Shown in pieces: positions 33,490 to 46,472 of a stretch of 64,000 bases of DNA. Made by a program: the position numbers and the translations under genes. The stretch is from Myoxocephalus aenaeus (taxonomy: Eukaryota; Chordata; Actinopteri; Perciformes; Cottidae), in contig JBAMJR010000025.1 of NCBI GenBank assembly GCA_038501785.1, positions 957,001 to 1,021,000 of the forward strand. Reading direction: 5' to 3'. The notes below the pieces were generated by a model, which was given only the letters and a program-made list of their open reading frames with translations, searched no databases and was not told the origin of the DNA. Within the stretch, counting starts at the first letter, position 1; each line of letters starts with the position of its first letter.

Positions 33490-33541
<52 letters not shown>
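33144..33541 (+). mobile_element. L2-clade LINE 3' end
   Basis: One frame reads LWNSFPKLTRDCTDLSTF and then KSQIKTHLFRTAFNV before a stop. This is the characteristic C-terminus of L2-type LINE ORF2. It is followed by a 3' UTR with GTGACTTTGAGTACTAAGAA and CACTATATAAATTAAAAGCA and a tail of ATT repeats. Only the last 400 bp are present, as is usual for 5'-truncated LINE copies. The left limit at the (AT)n block is approximate. Confidence 0.82.
33447..33541. repeat. (ATT)n tail of the L2 LINE
   Basis: ATT trinucleotides interrupted by two GATAATTAT-type units. The plus strand gives poly-Leu/Tyr-type frames and the minus strand poly-Ile. Confidence 0.93.
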
Positions 33542-33542
<1 letters not shown>

Positions 33543-36500
33543 ACCAAATGAGTTGATCAGCACGATTACTGGTCCAACTTTTAAAAACAATTAAGAGCCC
33601 AATAAATGATGTAGCTGATCCGAATCACAGAGCGGGTACACACGTTATGTTTTACATTATTTACCATTGTTAGACAAAGCATGGCCTTGGTGGAGGTCTG
33701 TGCTCTCTGGTTGCACTTCTGGTTAGTTAGTGCCAGTTGATAAAGGACTCAATGTGCTTCACATGAAGAGCGTGTCAGATTGTCTAACAGTGTCTGGTGT
33801 AATAGACCTTGTTCCCGCCAAACATTCTGCTGGTCATAGCAGGCGGAGCAAAGGTGTAATTGATGACATTAAAAGCGACTGCGTTCCATTTAGGTGAGCT
33901 AGATCCAGGGTGCTGGTCTCCCACCTGCTGGTCCACTGGTGTACTGTGAGACTCGATGGAACCGAGCCACCATTAACAACACTTGTTTGCACCCGTGCTT
34001 TTTCTGAAACGTCAAGTCAAAATGTTCGCCATGGAAAATCTATTGGGGGAAGCTATGATTTTTGTGAAAGTCTGACAGAAACTCTATTGACAGCGGTCTT
34101 TAAACAAGAATATGATATCAATTATCCTCACTTGACAAAACTGTTTAAGTGTGATTCATAAGGCCTAGAAATTCCCCTCAGTCAAATGTCCATCAGAAGT
34201 CTGTCTTTGGTGTAATTCAACAAAACCACTTAGTTCGGTTTTGGAAAAACGACTAAAAAGACTTGCAACAGACACCTTCCTTGTAGAGATATTGTGAAGC
34301 AGGCCGAAGCTGATGGATGGATTCAAACACAAGCCCTCCCTATTGTGACGGACATTACTAACCTCCTTCTGATCCTTTAAAATGTTATTACTACAGACAG
34401 AATGGGATGGAAAGTGAGTACGTTATCGTGGTGTTTGGGTCCAACCACACCTTTGGGATTTCTGTTATGAAGTTTCAACAGAATAATATCACTCATGCAT
34501 AAACATCACATTTTAATTATTGACAAACTACTGTATAAGTTACATTGTGTATGTCTTCATCAAAGTTGATCATGTTACCAGTTGAATTTGAGTGTTTTTA
34601 GTATGTCTCTCATGCCCAGTTCCATTCTTAAGCCTCCAAAATCTGCAAGTGCAATGACGTTAAAAGGTTGTCTTTCAAAAATAAATTCTCAGCTGACAGC
34701 ACTCTTTCAGTCTTTAATATAAACTTGTGAAGAGCATGTTCTTATTTATGCAAAAACCTGATTTTCAGAGACCATACGCACAATAAGCAAAGTTAAAGAT
34801 GCATTTGACTGATAGCAATATATTATTTTGGCCACAATAAACATATCATGAACATTGTGACCTCCACGGTCCTCCCGTCGGGTCTCGTAATATATTCATT
34901 TCATACTCTAAAATCCGAGTTTCAACATTATTTCTTCAGTCATATAGGCGTCCTTAACACGAGTGCACCTCCAAAAAAGTTGAGCCCAAGTGCAATTGTG
35001 GAGGCATCAGGAGCTCAGCAAGCTGGAGTTTTCAAATTGGATTTATAACCGTAAAAAAGGCATCTCAGCCGCTGTAAATCCCAGAAATGTGTACTCAAAT
35101 CATCTTGAATTATAGATGGCCATATGTCATGTAGTGCCCCGTCTCGGTAAATGTTTAGACACTCAGAGAGGAAGGAAGGGAAGGTTGAGAGATGCAGTCG
35201 TTTTCCTCTCCCCACACATACTGATTGTTTCTTTCAGGTCAGTCTCTCATTTCAGTCATTAACCCATCAAAGAGGTTTGGACCATGTGTTGCTACAAATT
35301 GTTCTTGAGCTTTATTTGACATAAACGGGGCGTCTGTGTGTTGGATGACGCTTCCTAAATGAATCCTAACAGAAGTAGGGAGCGTCTGCTGGGAGCGGAC
35401 TGAAACAACCCCACCGCGGTAGACATATTTAATTCAGTAGACTGGAAAACAAAAACACTAAACCACACAACATTCAGAAATAGTATTCATAATGAGTGTG
35501 TACCAGCGAGAGAAGGGGTTGGAGTGCTGGAGACGGTGACCAGCACCGAGGGTCAGTAGGGTTGTTGTGCAGAGTGAAAGTGATGACATTAAAACACAAC
35601 CTCATTTCATTCAGGTGAGCTCGTTCCGGCTGGGACACCGGATGGAGCCGAGCCATCAGTCAAAATGTCTGCCATGAGAAAGGTCTACAGCAGGAGTGGG
35701 GAGTGTGTGAGCAGTCACCTGACACCGATAAGTCACGGTTCTGTCAGCAGGTACCGATCAGCCAATGGCATGCATATTGTAATTCATCAATTATTTGGAT
35801 TCAGGACTACCTGCAATTTGGGATTTCCCGGAAGAATAAGGAATATCTGAGAGAAGCAAAAGAGGCCGGTGATAGTTGTGGCAGCAGAGCCCAGAATATT
35901 TGCTGTTCAACTGTTTTCTTTCCATGTTTGTTTGTGTCTAGCTTTTCAGCACACTTGGTTAAAGCTTTCTCTTCAGCAACTGTCATTGCTGCTTCTTGGA
36001 TAAAAAGTTTCCTGAAGAAGCAAATGAACTATATCCTTGTGGTGCAATCTTGAAGGACCTGGTCAGAATCTGCTTCAGTCATGTGTTAACATGGTGTATC
36101 TGGTGATGTGTTGGGCCACCAAAAGGAACTCTAGAGGTGTCCGCCTGTGTTCCAGCTGCCAGATCGGCTACATCCTCTCAACGGATTTCCAATTCCTGCT
36201 GCAAGGCTTGCCGGGCTAGTGCTCACCTGCCTCCGGGGGACATCAACCTCAAATTCCCAGACATCCCACAGGAGGACACCGACGGCGGGCACAAGTAAAA
36301 TGACCTCATAGGCCTCATAGCAGAGCTGGGACAAAACTTTCTGCTGCCCTCCGCTGGCTACGCCCTGGCCTCAAAGCTCGGGGCATTAGAGCGTCTGTGA
36401 CGGCTGCTCTGACTCTTGACCTGGAGACTGTGGGGCTTAAAGCACCACCAGATCGTAATGGGACATGCTAATCATGCTAAACCCGTCAGCGGGGCACATT

Positions 36501-38870
36501 TGGTTCAGTTTGGGGATTTCATGAGTTGAATAACAGCCGTCTTTGTCTTGGCTCATTTGAATTACAAAATGCAACTTCTTTCACAACTTTCATGTAGTTT
36601 GAACTGCCATCATTTATTTGTTTCTCGGTGTGTTGAAGTTCAAAGCATTACAAATGCCATGCTGGTATTTAAATGTCACTGCTAAACCAAGTCATTATGT
36701 CTCAACCACAGTATCAGAGACCATCGCCTCCCCCATGTCTACCTTTCAGACTGTCCCAGTAGGAGGGTCCACCATGTAATTACTGTCCCTTCAGCTCCGG
36801 CTAGAAGCACATTCTTTGTAGCTGTTGTGTCAAATCTCTCAGGTTTCCCCCGTCTCTCAACTGCACAGTGAGCATTTGTATTCACCTCAACTTGATCTCA
36901 CTGTGCTGTAAAAAAAAGAAGAAAAAAAAAGTTATGTGACGGCAGAACTGACAGTTTTACAATAAAAGCAACGGGGAAAAAAGAAACATTATAGAAAAAA
37001 AGAGTACAAGTGGGAGCCCCACATTCCAGCTGCCTTCTGCTGGCTCATTGCACTCTTTGTTCCTCTATAAGTGCCCTTCTGCATTTTACAGGTAAACCTA
37101 TATATTATCAGCTGAGAAAGGTGTGCAAAGCATTTTACTACTTCTGGCATCAGCTGATGCAGGTATGGAGGCTGTGCATATATACACAGGGGCAATGGTG
37201 CATCAGTATATACAAATAAACCTACCATAACTGGGACAGTGCAGTTTTGATTAGTGACTCGGATACGCATTGCAACTCCCCATATTCAAAGAAATTAACT
37301 TGGCAAATGAACATGGCCTATCAGTGTATTAGTTTGTGATAGATGTCACCTGGATTCTGTATTTCACTTGTAGGGGTCAGTTACAAACAAATCTAATAAA
37401 ATGTAACCTTCAGATAAGATGGTATGAAACCTAAACCTTAACTTTCAGCTTTTAAAAGAGTATTCCCAGAGGAACTTATTCTACAAAAGTCTCAAAATGA
37501 GACAAGTTGACAACCTGGTCTCTCCCCTCAACAATGGTTGATGTCTGATATCAACGCACGGAGGGACCGTTTAGCGCCTGATTGCACCACACTGCGCTTT
37601 CAACTAACTCCAACGTAAACCCACCCATGTCATTATTCAACAGTAAGAGCAACTGATCTAGAGCGAGATAGTCCACACCGTGGGAGGGGAGGTGGACGGG
37701 TCAAACAAACAGGACTTCTTGCATGCATTTAGTTGTCCATGCAAAACTAAAAGTAAACTTAATGTTGTCACAATTGTCAAGTCTCTGGTGAGTTACTTTA
37801 GCCTCGTGACTCGTTTGTCCAATCGCTACACACACATTGGTCAGTCAGTAGTGGCCAACGAAGTGGTTTTGTTTCCAAATACACAACTTCCTGTGAAGAC
37901 TCTATGCATATAACAAGCAAACACAAAAAACAACACCAGAGCGGTACCTAGAGGTTCAGCATCCAAGGCTCAGGGCCACTGACCATGCGGCGGTACCTGA
38001 CGAGTTGGGAGTGAATGTGTTGAAATGGAGGCAGTGTGTCCAGACAAAGACCCCACCAAATTGTTTTGCTATTGAGGCTTTTAGGGGAGCTCAAGTGTCA
38101 CCAAGGGGTCTCGGAACGCCGGGACCCTCCGTCTTTCGCACACTGTTGTTGAATGTGCTGTAAATGAAAAAAGCAGGTAGTAAAAGCAATTTAAAAAACA
38201 ATGATACAGAAGGTCTGGGAGAAGGAAAATGAAGGCAGTACATGGTTGTCACGGGGGAGAAATAAGTGGCGTTAAAGTTAGTGACAGGATGTAGAGACAC
38301 CCACTCAAGACTGGGACATGTTGACAACGCACCGGGGATCAAGGAACAGGAATGACAGGCAGCATGAGGAAGAGTTTGGCAGGAGGGACTGAGACGAGGA
38401 GAGAAGAGATGGCTCGGTTGTGAATCCTCCTACTCAGCGGCGGGACCCCGCTGAATACATCAAATGGGAAGGAGGGTGATTTGGGAGCGAGGCAACAGAT
38501 TGATGTTTTGTTTTCCTTTGTCATAGTCACATGGACACCGCTTCCCTTTGCTACAAAGAGACAAGTTAAACATTATTTTATTAATATAATGTGTCACTTC
38601 CCAAAAATATCTTTGCCAGCAAATCAGTCGTGATGTAGTGTAACATCTTACAGTGTCTGAAAGTGAAAGGGGCTGTCTGTTGGATACAAATCACATGGAA
38701 ATGCTCAAGGAATGCACATTTCATCAAAGGGCCTCACTGTTTTATTCTTGATATTGGTCTGATGCTTGGCAATATCTATAAAGGATCAAAGGAGATCGTA
38801 CATGTATCATAATTCAACCAATAGCATATTTTATTATACATACTCTGACAATTACAAACTCTCCGTGGCT
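33542..38870. other. Unique sequence, 5.3 kb, no gene identified
   Basis: No domain-bearing frame or repeat family recognised. Two short blocks at about 33861-34040 and 35581-35680 resemble each other (see findings). Short open frames occur throughout but none has a recognisable motif. Confidence 0.45.
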
Positions 38871-38871
38871 A

Positions 38872-38894
<23 letters not shown>
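38871..38894. repeat. (AT)n microsatellite
   Basis: A short perfect AT run followed by a T run. Confidence 0.95.
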
Positions 38895-38902
<8 letters not shown>

Positions 38903-39233
38903 CAGCCACTGTGTGAGTAAATATGGGTGTTACAAGATGCTTGTACAAACAGGGAGAGCACATTCTTGTATATTAGCAAGCAAGTTAACTGTCTGGTATA
39001 AAACTCAATTGCTACCACAAACTATTTATTCAGAAGACATTTATACCATCAAGTCCTACAATTGTCTAAAAACTATCCCTCTTTTGTCAAGCAGTTTATA
39101 CTCTGACAGAGGAGGTTGATATCAGAGAATATGAAAGTAAATAATTCCCCAAAACTCGTGCTTCCTACATATTTGATTCCTGGGTCTCTCGGTCCCATCA
39201 AAGGTCAGGACCATTTCAAATAGGCAGTGAGTC
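38895..39233. other. Unique sequence, no gene seen
   Basis: Short stretch before the 39.2-kb minisatellite. Nothing recognised. Confidence 0.5.
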
Positions 39234-40418
39234 CATGTTCCCTCATCACTATGTTCCCTCAGCCCTATGTTTCTGCAGCACTAGAATCCCTCAACCCTAT
39301 GTTCCCTCAGCCCTATATTCCCTCAGCCCTATGTTCCCTGAACACTATGTTCCCTCATCCATATATTCCCTCAGCCCTATGTTCACTCAACCATATGTTC
39401 CCTCAGCCATATGTTCCCTCAGCACTATATTCCCTCAGCACTATATTCCCTCAGCACTATATTCCCTCATCCCCATGTTCCCTCAGCTCTATGTTCCCTC
39501 AGCACTATGTTCCCTCAGCCCTATGTTCCCTCAGACCCATGTTTCCTCAGCCCTATGTTCCCTCAGACCCATGTTCCCTCAGACCCATGTTCCCCCAGCA
39601 CTATGTTCCCTCAGCACTATGTTCCCTGAGCACTATGTTCCCTCAGCACTATGTTCCCTCAGCACTATGTTCCCTGAGCACTATGTTCCCTGAGCACTAT
39701 GTTCTCTGAGCACTATGTTCCCTCAGCCCTATGTTCCCTCAGCCCTAGTTCCCTCAGCCCTAGTTCCCTCAGCCCTAGTTCCCTCAGCCCTATGTTCCCT
39801 CAGCACTATGTTCCCTTAGCACTATGTTCCCTGAGCACTATGTTCCCTCAGTCCTATGTTCCCTCAGCCCCATGTTCCCTCAGCTCCATGTTCCCTAAGC
39901 CCTGTGTTCCCTCAGCTCCATTTTCCCTCAGCACTATGTTCCCTCAGCACTATGTTCCCTGAGCACTATGTTCCCTCAGCACTATGTTCCCTCAGCACTG
40001 TGTTCCCTGAGCACTGTGTTCCCTCAGCCCTATGTTCCCTCAGCCCCATGTCCCCTCAGCTCCATGTTCCCTCAGCCCTATGTTCCATCAGCCCTATGTT
40101 CCTTCATCCCTATGTTCCCTCAGTCCTATGTTCCCTCAGCCCCATGTTCCTTCAGCTCCATGTTCCCTCAGCCCTATGTTCCCTCAGCATTATGTTCCCT
40201 CAGCATTATGTTCCCTCAGCACTATGTTCCCTGAGCACTATGTTCCCTGAGCACTATGTTCCCTCAGCCCCATGTTCCCTCAGCTCCATGTTCCCTCAGC
40301 CCCATGTTCCTTCATCCATATGTTCCCTTAGTCCTATATTCCCTCAGCCCCATGTTCCCTCAGCTCCATGTTTCCTCAGCACTATGTTCCCTGAGCACTA
40401 TGTTCCATCAGCCCTATG
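39234..40418. repeat. 16-bp minisatellite (about 1.2 kb)
   Basis: Units of the form CTATGTTCCCTCAGCC, with alternative ends CAGCA, GAGCA, CAGAC and CATCC. Because 16 is not divisible by three, all plus-strand frames stay open through much of it, giving several long frames of the Met-Phe-Pro-Gln-His-Tyr-Val-Pro type that are not genes. Blocks of several units are duplicated, for example around 39600-39720 and 40190-40260. Confidence 0.96.
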
Positions 40419-41542
40419 TACTCAGATCAGTACCTCTGCCAATGCCATAGCATTGTTTCAAAGCCGAAATTCCGAAATCCCGAGGCCCATTGTCCCAAAA
40501 CAAACAGAAGCACACAGATAAGTATTATGCAGAATGAAGCCACTGCACATTCCTGCTTGCAATATATTTCCCCTACTATGACTAAGGCATGACCCGCCCT
40601 ACTCCTGCCTATAGCGCAATCTCTCAAAAAAGTTACCGACAGATTTTAAAATTGGCCAAAGATGACGCTGTGTGAGCATTGGGCTGCTGTTGGTGCAAGT
40701 TTGACTCACCCGAACCCTCAGGTCTGGTCTGTGACAGCCAAGTAGCTTTACATGAAAGGACTGGTGGTGATAGTAGCTGTCTGGTGTGGAGGTCTCCTCT
40801 GGCTTTGGAGAGTCTGCTCTTCTCTTGACGTAGTTCAAGTTGTATTTCATTGGTAAATTTGTGAAAGGAACAGCTTCCACATTGTTGACCGGCACAAAAC
40901 CACCGAACCAAATGAGTCATGCCATCGCTCGTCGTCTTCATCGTTGCTCTCCCGGCGTCTCATCAGGGGCCATCACCCAGCCAGACAGTCTTCTCCATGT
41001 GTAATGTCAGTGTCAATGGTACCAATGAAGTACAGGGATCAGAATGATAAGCATCAGCCCTGACAATGTGCATCCTTCCTCACATTCTCATCATCTCCAG
41101 CAAGTCTCTGGAACTCTCTGGGTGTCTTCCCTTTTGTGGCGGCGATGATAAGTCACACTTGAGAAGCGGGAGACGACAGAAAGCAGCTCACAGGCACTTC
41201 AGTATTTAACGCTGACGCCCGATTTGACATTTCAGTTACTGTGATACATCGGAGGAAAACGAGCGATGGGAGAGTGTGGGGGCGGGGGATCGAGGGAGTT
41301 GGCTTTCTCCTTTGCCGCTCCATCATTGTCACTGCTTTTCTGAAGCATCATATTTTAATATAGCAAATAATCGAATTGTGAACCTTGTGAAACGGCCAGC
41401 ACATTAGCGACACTTTTTGCAAGCTTGCTTCTTCTGCAGATTCTCAATGATGGAGATAATTACCGTCAGGCCAGCTGATGGACGCATGACTCAGCCATGA
41501 TGTGAGTCGCTGTATTCACATGGAACTGTGCGGTTCAGTATG

Positions 41543-41544
<2 letters not shown>
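40419..41544. other. Unique sequence, no gene seen
   Basis: No recognised family or exon. Confidence 0.5.

Positions 41545-41622
<78 letters not shown>
41545..41622. repeat. (TG)n microsatellite, about 39 units
   Basis: A perfect run with repeat-derived open frames. Confidence 0.97.
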
Positions 41623-41626
<4 letters not shown>

Positions 41627-44600
41627 CTAACCTCTCCATTTTCTCAGAGGCCGGACAGAAAATGTCAGCAAGTCAAAGCTATGAGAGCGGAGAGCCGACC
41701 TTTCATTCATCAAGCTCAAAAAGCACATTTGTAATCAAAAACACACTTCAAAAGTACAAAAATGTAATTCTTCCTCAGACAAAACACAGACTGGATCACC
41801 TAAATGTCACATACAGCAACATATTAATATTCTATAGGAATGCTTTCATAACATTAAGAATTGGCACTACATAGGAAAGTCATTAAAAAAAGTAAAATAA
41901 AGGCTCTTAAGATACAACAGCTAATTGTGTAAGGAGAGTAATTTCTTATTGTTTTCGATTTTTTATTTGTATTGTCAAAGGTGGAAACATGGACATAACA
42001 GAGGAATCACACAAACAAAACAAGGGTTATGTAATGCTAGACAAACAATACACACATTACATGTATTAATGAGAGGGTTTGTGGCGGCTTGTGAAGACAA
42101 GACCTCAACCTCTGATCACCCAACGATAAATACATATCCAAAAGCAGTGCATTGAGTCTTTTGGCTCTCATACAACTGCTGATACCCGCTGTTTGGAGTC
42201 GCGTTAAGTCTGCTGATAAAACTCCACACTATTTGAATTTTCGACTTCAAAATAAAAGCTCTTAAAAAAAAACTGGGGACTTTTATTGTGAAGAATTGAG
42301 ATCTTTAAGTGTGTTCTAAACTTGTTCTTTTCTTCAATAGAACAAGTCTCCGTATACTGCAGGGAGGTAGAGTGAGCAGTAAATAAGATTAATGTTCCTT
42401 TTATTGTGAAGAATGCAATGGAACTGTAACTGTTTATTCACTACTTTACAGTCGTGTTTTGACCACCAGATATATCCCAGCACGATGCAAAGTGTCTTCT
42501 TGTCGTTGGCTTCTGCACTCGTCTACTCTGTGGACCCATCACTGCCTTCATGAAAGGGTCAAATCTGCTTTGAGCCCAGAGTAACAAAGGACTGCTGATA
42601 TCGTAACTTCATCTATGAGCCAACTTCCCCATATTCTTTCACTGCGGCTCACTGGTTAGCTCTATGGGAGGCTGCCAACACTGACATTTCAAACCTGACA
42701 GTAAAGGCTTAAATGACACTTATCTGAGACTGCAGATGTAATCACACCTTTGGTTTATTTTTGTACCGGTTTAGAGTCAGACATTCACTTTGCTGGATTC
42801 AGCCAGGATTACTGTCCTGGGAGAAGAACAGTGGAAAGTGGATTACATTAGACGGCGAGGCTTTCGAACTTTCAAAGTCAACTTCTTTTTCCATTGAATG
42901 TTGGATGTAAATGTTATCCTGCAGAATCGTCCACTGTGAAGATAATTAAGGGAATTGGTCTGGGATGCAACAGTGAATATAACATTATATCAGTTTCTTT
43001 TAGGGCCACTGAACATGAGCCTCAAACAGTGGTGCAATTTAACTCAGGTCACCTGGACTGTTTCTTCGGGAGTGAAAAGTAGAGTGAAAGTTTATGTTTA
43101 ATGAAATGGCAACTGTAAAGGTCATTGCAATGCATTGGTTGGACTTTGATTCCTTGCATGATGTCAGTCACCTTCTCATTGACTGTACATCACTGCGGTT
43201 GCTACAGTTAGTGTTTGGATTTAACAAGCGTCAGTACGGGTGAGCACAATGCATGCCGAACATCATTTAGTGTACTAATAACTTGCAATGAACTAGGGGT
43301 GTCCCAGACAAAAAATGTAGAATATGATTGGTTGAGTCTTAATCATTGATCCACCTCTATTCAAGCAAAACAACAAAATCATTGGCCGACGTACATGTGA
43401 TGTTCGTTTAGCTGTTTGTTGTGTGTTGTGTGTAGTGTGTAGTTGTGACGCTGTCTCATTGAATTTTTGGTCTGTAGCCCATTTTCGTCATTGAAGATAT
43501 CTATAGACAGAAGGGAAATGACATAAATAAGAAAGTGATGCTAGCCACAAACAGCTGCTTACATGCACCTCCCCCAGATGATTTATAAGAACTGCTCATT
43601 GAATTCCAAAAATATGTGGCGCTCTGCTAGCCAACGTTCTTATGTGATTTCAGGCTCCGGTTCCATTGAAGGTGACCTCTACGGTGCGCAATCATTCCAA
43701 CTTTACCTTTTGACTTTGGCTCTCATGATTTGGCTGAATTCAAATATGTGTACCCATCACAGACTCACACTGCAGCTCTAATGGAAGATGATACCACTTT
43801 ATTTTCATTAGAACTTGTTCCAGCTGGCAAAAATAACTAAATTAGATGAGTAAATACGCCACACATCCAATAACCCACTGCAACGGTAGTTGGAGCAAGG
43901 TATCATGCAATGCCCTGTGAGTAATACAATTATTCTCCACAAGCAGTCTTGTTGGAAAAAACACACATTCAATCAGATGTAATCCACCATTAGCATGTTG
44001 CATGATAATGGTGGAAACCAAAGGCCGGCTCTTTAGGAATCTTGTGTCAGAATCCTCATTGAAGCCTTGCTTGATTCCCAGCAGTGCCATCTGTTTTCCC
44101 GGTTGGATTTCTTGGATAACCCAGCAAATCTGACATGATTCCTAAAGCCCTTTTTTACTCCCGTTTTTTTTAAGTCCCGTCTGGCACCTACACGTGCAAA
44201 ACGCTCACCATCGAAGCCCACTTGATTCCCCGTGGATCCATGTAGATCTTGTGATTTGTTTCCGGCTTCATTTCTGAAAGCTGAAAGATATGAGATGTCT
44301 GTGTTTAGCCCCTCGCTGAATGCTTTGCATCCTCAACATTTAACATGCGGCTCACAATTCCACCTCGCAGTGGTCTTATGCTTTACAAAAAACTAAAACA
44401 GCTGTATTATTTTGTAATCATTAAGGGCAATACACTTAATTTATTAAGTATGTGTGTTCATTACAAAACTGGAATCTGGCCAGTTTTAGCCTAGCTTAGC
44501 ATTACTACTTGAAGAATGGAAAACAGCTTGCCGGCCTCTGTCCAAAGTTTAGTCTCATTTCCAGCTTGTAGTATGTTTGGTTAATATATCTATATCTAAA

Positions 44601-45729
44601 TTATGTTATCCCCTGTTGCTATATGTGCTTTATTCAAACATACCCCTAACATTTTGGATGCACAAGTTATTGCGTTTTTGGTTCGATTCGTTTATGTTTT
44701 CAATTACATTTTGTTAATTTCCACTCCGGTCCTGCAGAAATGTTATTGATATCAACTGCAGTTTTATATTTGAAATTACAAATAAACCTATTGCTTACAG
44801 ATGACACAAACTGAATAAAATGTATTAGACATCACAATTTTCGCATTTTTTTTTGCAATCATGAGTAGCACGAGATGGAGCTGAAGTGCAACTGAATAAA
44901 CTCAATAAAACAACCAAAATGTTACAATTCACTACCATGAATTGAAGAAAACATGGTAAAAGGGTTCAAGTTGGAAGACAAAAACACAGACAATTGGTGG
45001 ACAACTCTGGTGTCGACCTGCATATCACCTTGTAGCCCCGCCCCTAAAGCATCCCCTGCTTTATGGTCTGTTTGACTCTAAATGACCATAATCTACTAAA
45101 TGAACATCATGCTGTATTGAAGAAGACTTGAAACTAGAGATTGAGACAAAAACTCATGTTTACAATGTTTACTGAGGGAATACATCAAGAGTCATTTTCT
45201 CATAGATTAATAAACAATAAGTCTTTGTGTTGATGAACATTAGAAGTAATGCATTTGTAAAGCATTGCCTTTCCTTTTCAGGACCGGAGGTTTCCACCTG
45301 AACATCACAGGCTCAGGTTCTTTATTTTAAAAAGGTAGTGAAGTATTGGATGCTTTGCCAGTTCTCTCTTATTTCCCTGTCCTACTCACATCTCCAACCT
45401 TGCCTCACTTTTTTTCATCCGTCTCTTTCTGGATGTCTCTCCAAATTAATCTGTCCAGAATCTCTCTCCTCCTGTCTGCTGAACACAATGACTCCAGCTA
45501 TTTCTTTTTTAATTGACAAGTGGTACAGATGCAGTGAGAAAGTCTAACACATGAGCAAATCAACACCTCAGATCTATATGCACTTGTACAAGTAATCAAA
45601 GTGTCACCTGGAATAGGTTTGTGGAAGATGGGGGTAAAAGTGTACCTTGTGTGTGTTTGTGTGCGTCTTGCCTTGGTGTGTGGGCGGTTCGATGTCTGCA
45701 TGTGCATATGTGCATTTCATTCTTCCATC
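41623..45729. other. Unique sequence, about 4.1 kb, no gene identified
   Basis: No supported coding region. Around 44470-44570 the phrases TTTTAGCCTAGCTTAGCATT and TCTGTCCAAAGTTTAGTCTC resemble a common fish repeat that is better preserved at 57098-57300. A duplicated TTTTATTGTGAAGAAT occurs near 42278 and 42398. Confidence 0.45.
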
Positions 45730-45873
45730 ACCCTTTAAGACAAGAGGTGGAACATTGTTCTCTGTAAGAAATTCAAAGACTTGTCTTAATACTTCCTGAG
45801 GCAGTGTTAAATCCATTTCCACAAACTGTGAGTCCCCAAGAAGGACTGCTCTGGGCTCCTCATTACTGTACCT
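45730..45873 (-). CDS. Possible unassigned exon
   Basis: The minus-strand frame contains AVLLGDSQFVEMDLTLPQEV and continues RQVFEFLTENNVPPLVLKG, followed by GTGATG, which could be a splice donor. Upstream, a tract ending ATTACAG or GTACAG could supply an acceptor. The composition is protein-like, with few low-complexity residues and alternating hydrophobic residues suggesting helices, unlike the other frames nearby. I do not recognise the protein. It could be one exon of a host gene, a pseudogene or chance. Neighbouring exons were not found. Confidence 0.3.
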
Positions 45874-46169
45874 CAACATATTGAGACATTAGCAGCCTGT
45901 AATGTGTTACAACTAAGGTTATCAAAGGAGCAAATTATCTAATGATTTTCATTTTGCGTGCCAAGATTCCCACAACTCTCAACCAGAAGGGTTCTATCGA
46001 TTTAAAACGCCATTAAAATGTCTCTCAAGTTTGAGAACACACAAAACAGGACTTTTCTTCCTAGAAAACCTTTTATAATGGAAAGGTGCATATTTAATGG
46101 TGACCTCATGCTGCGCCAGTTATTAACTCTAAACCGATAAAACCACAAAAACAATCCTGCACTTGGACA

Positions 46170-46472
46170 ATGATGCAACATATACTGTGGCAGCAGATTC
46201 CATTTACATGCAAATCACTTTATTTGGGTGATCTACCAGAAGGAATAACAGGAAGTGACAGGTACCTCCTGAAAATATTAACAGTAGCAGCAAAAAAAGC
46301 AATCACTCGTAACTGGTTACAAACCGACCCACCCTCATCAGAAAACTGGACTGGAATAATTAAAGAAATCCACGAGATGGAAAGAATGACCTTCCTTCAG
46401 AGACTGAGAAAGAACATATACATGGCTAGATGGACAAAATGGACCATATACACTCACCTAAAGGATTATTAG
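46170..46472 (+). pseudogene. L1 ORF2 C-terminal fragment
   Basis: The frame reads YLLKILTVAAKKAITRNWLQ, then DPPSSENWTGIIKEI and MERMTFLQRLRK, then a W-x-K-W motif. This pattern (AAKKAITRxWL, PP, ENW, IHEMERMTF) is the end of L1-clade ORF2 proteins of fish and mammals. Endonuclease and reverse transcriptase domains are missing. The frame ends where the Tc1-like element was inserted. Confidence 0.8.

Noticed and set aside
36040..36420. GC-richer block considered as an exon or retroelement fragment
   Set aside because: No frame of useful length shows a known motif on either strand.
39227..40521. Long MFPQHYVPSALCSL-type frames
   Set aside because: Translation of the 16-bp array in several registers.
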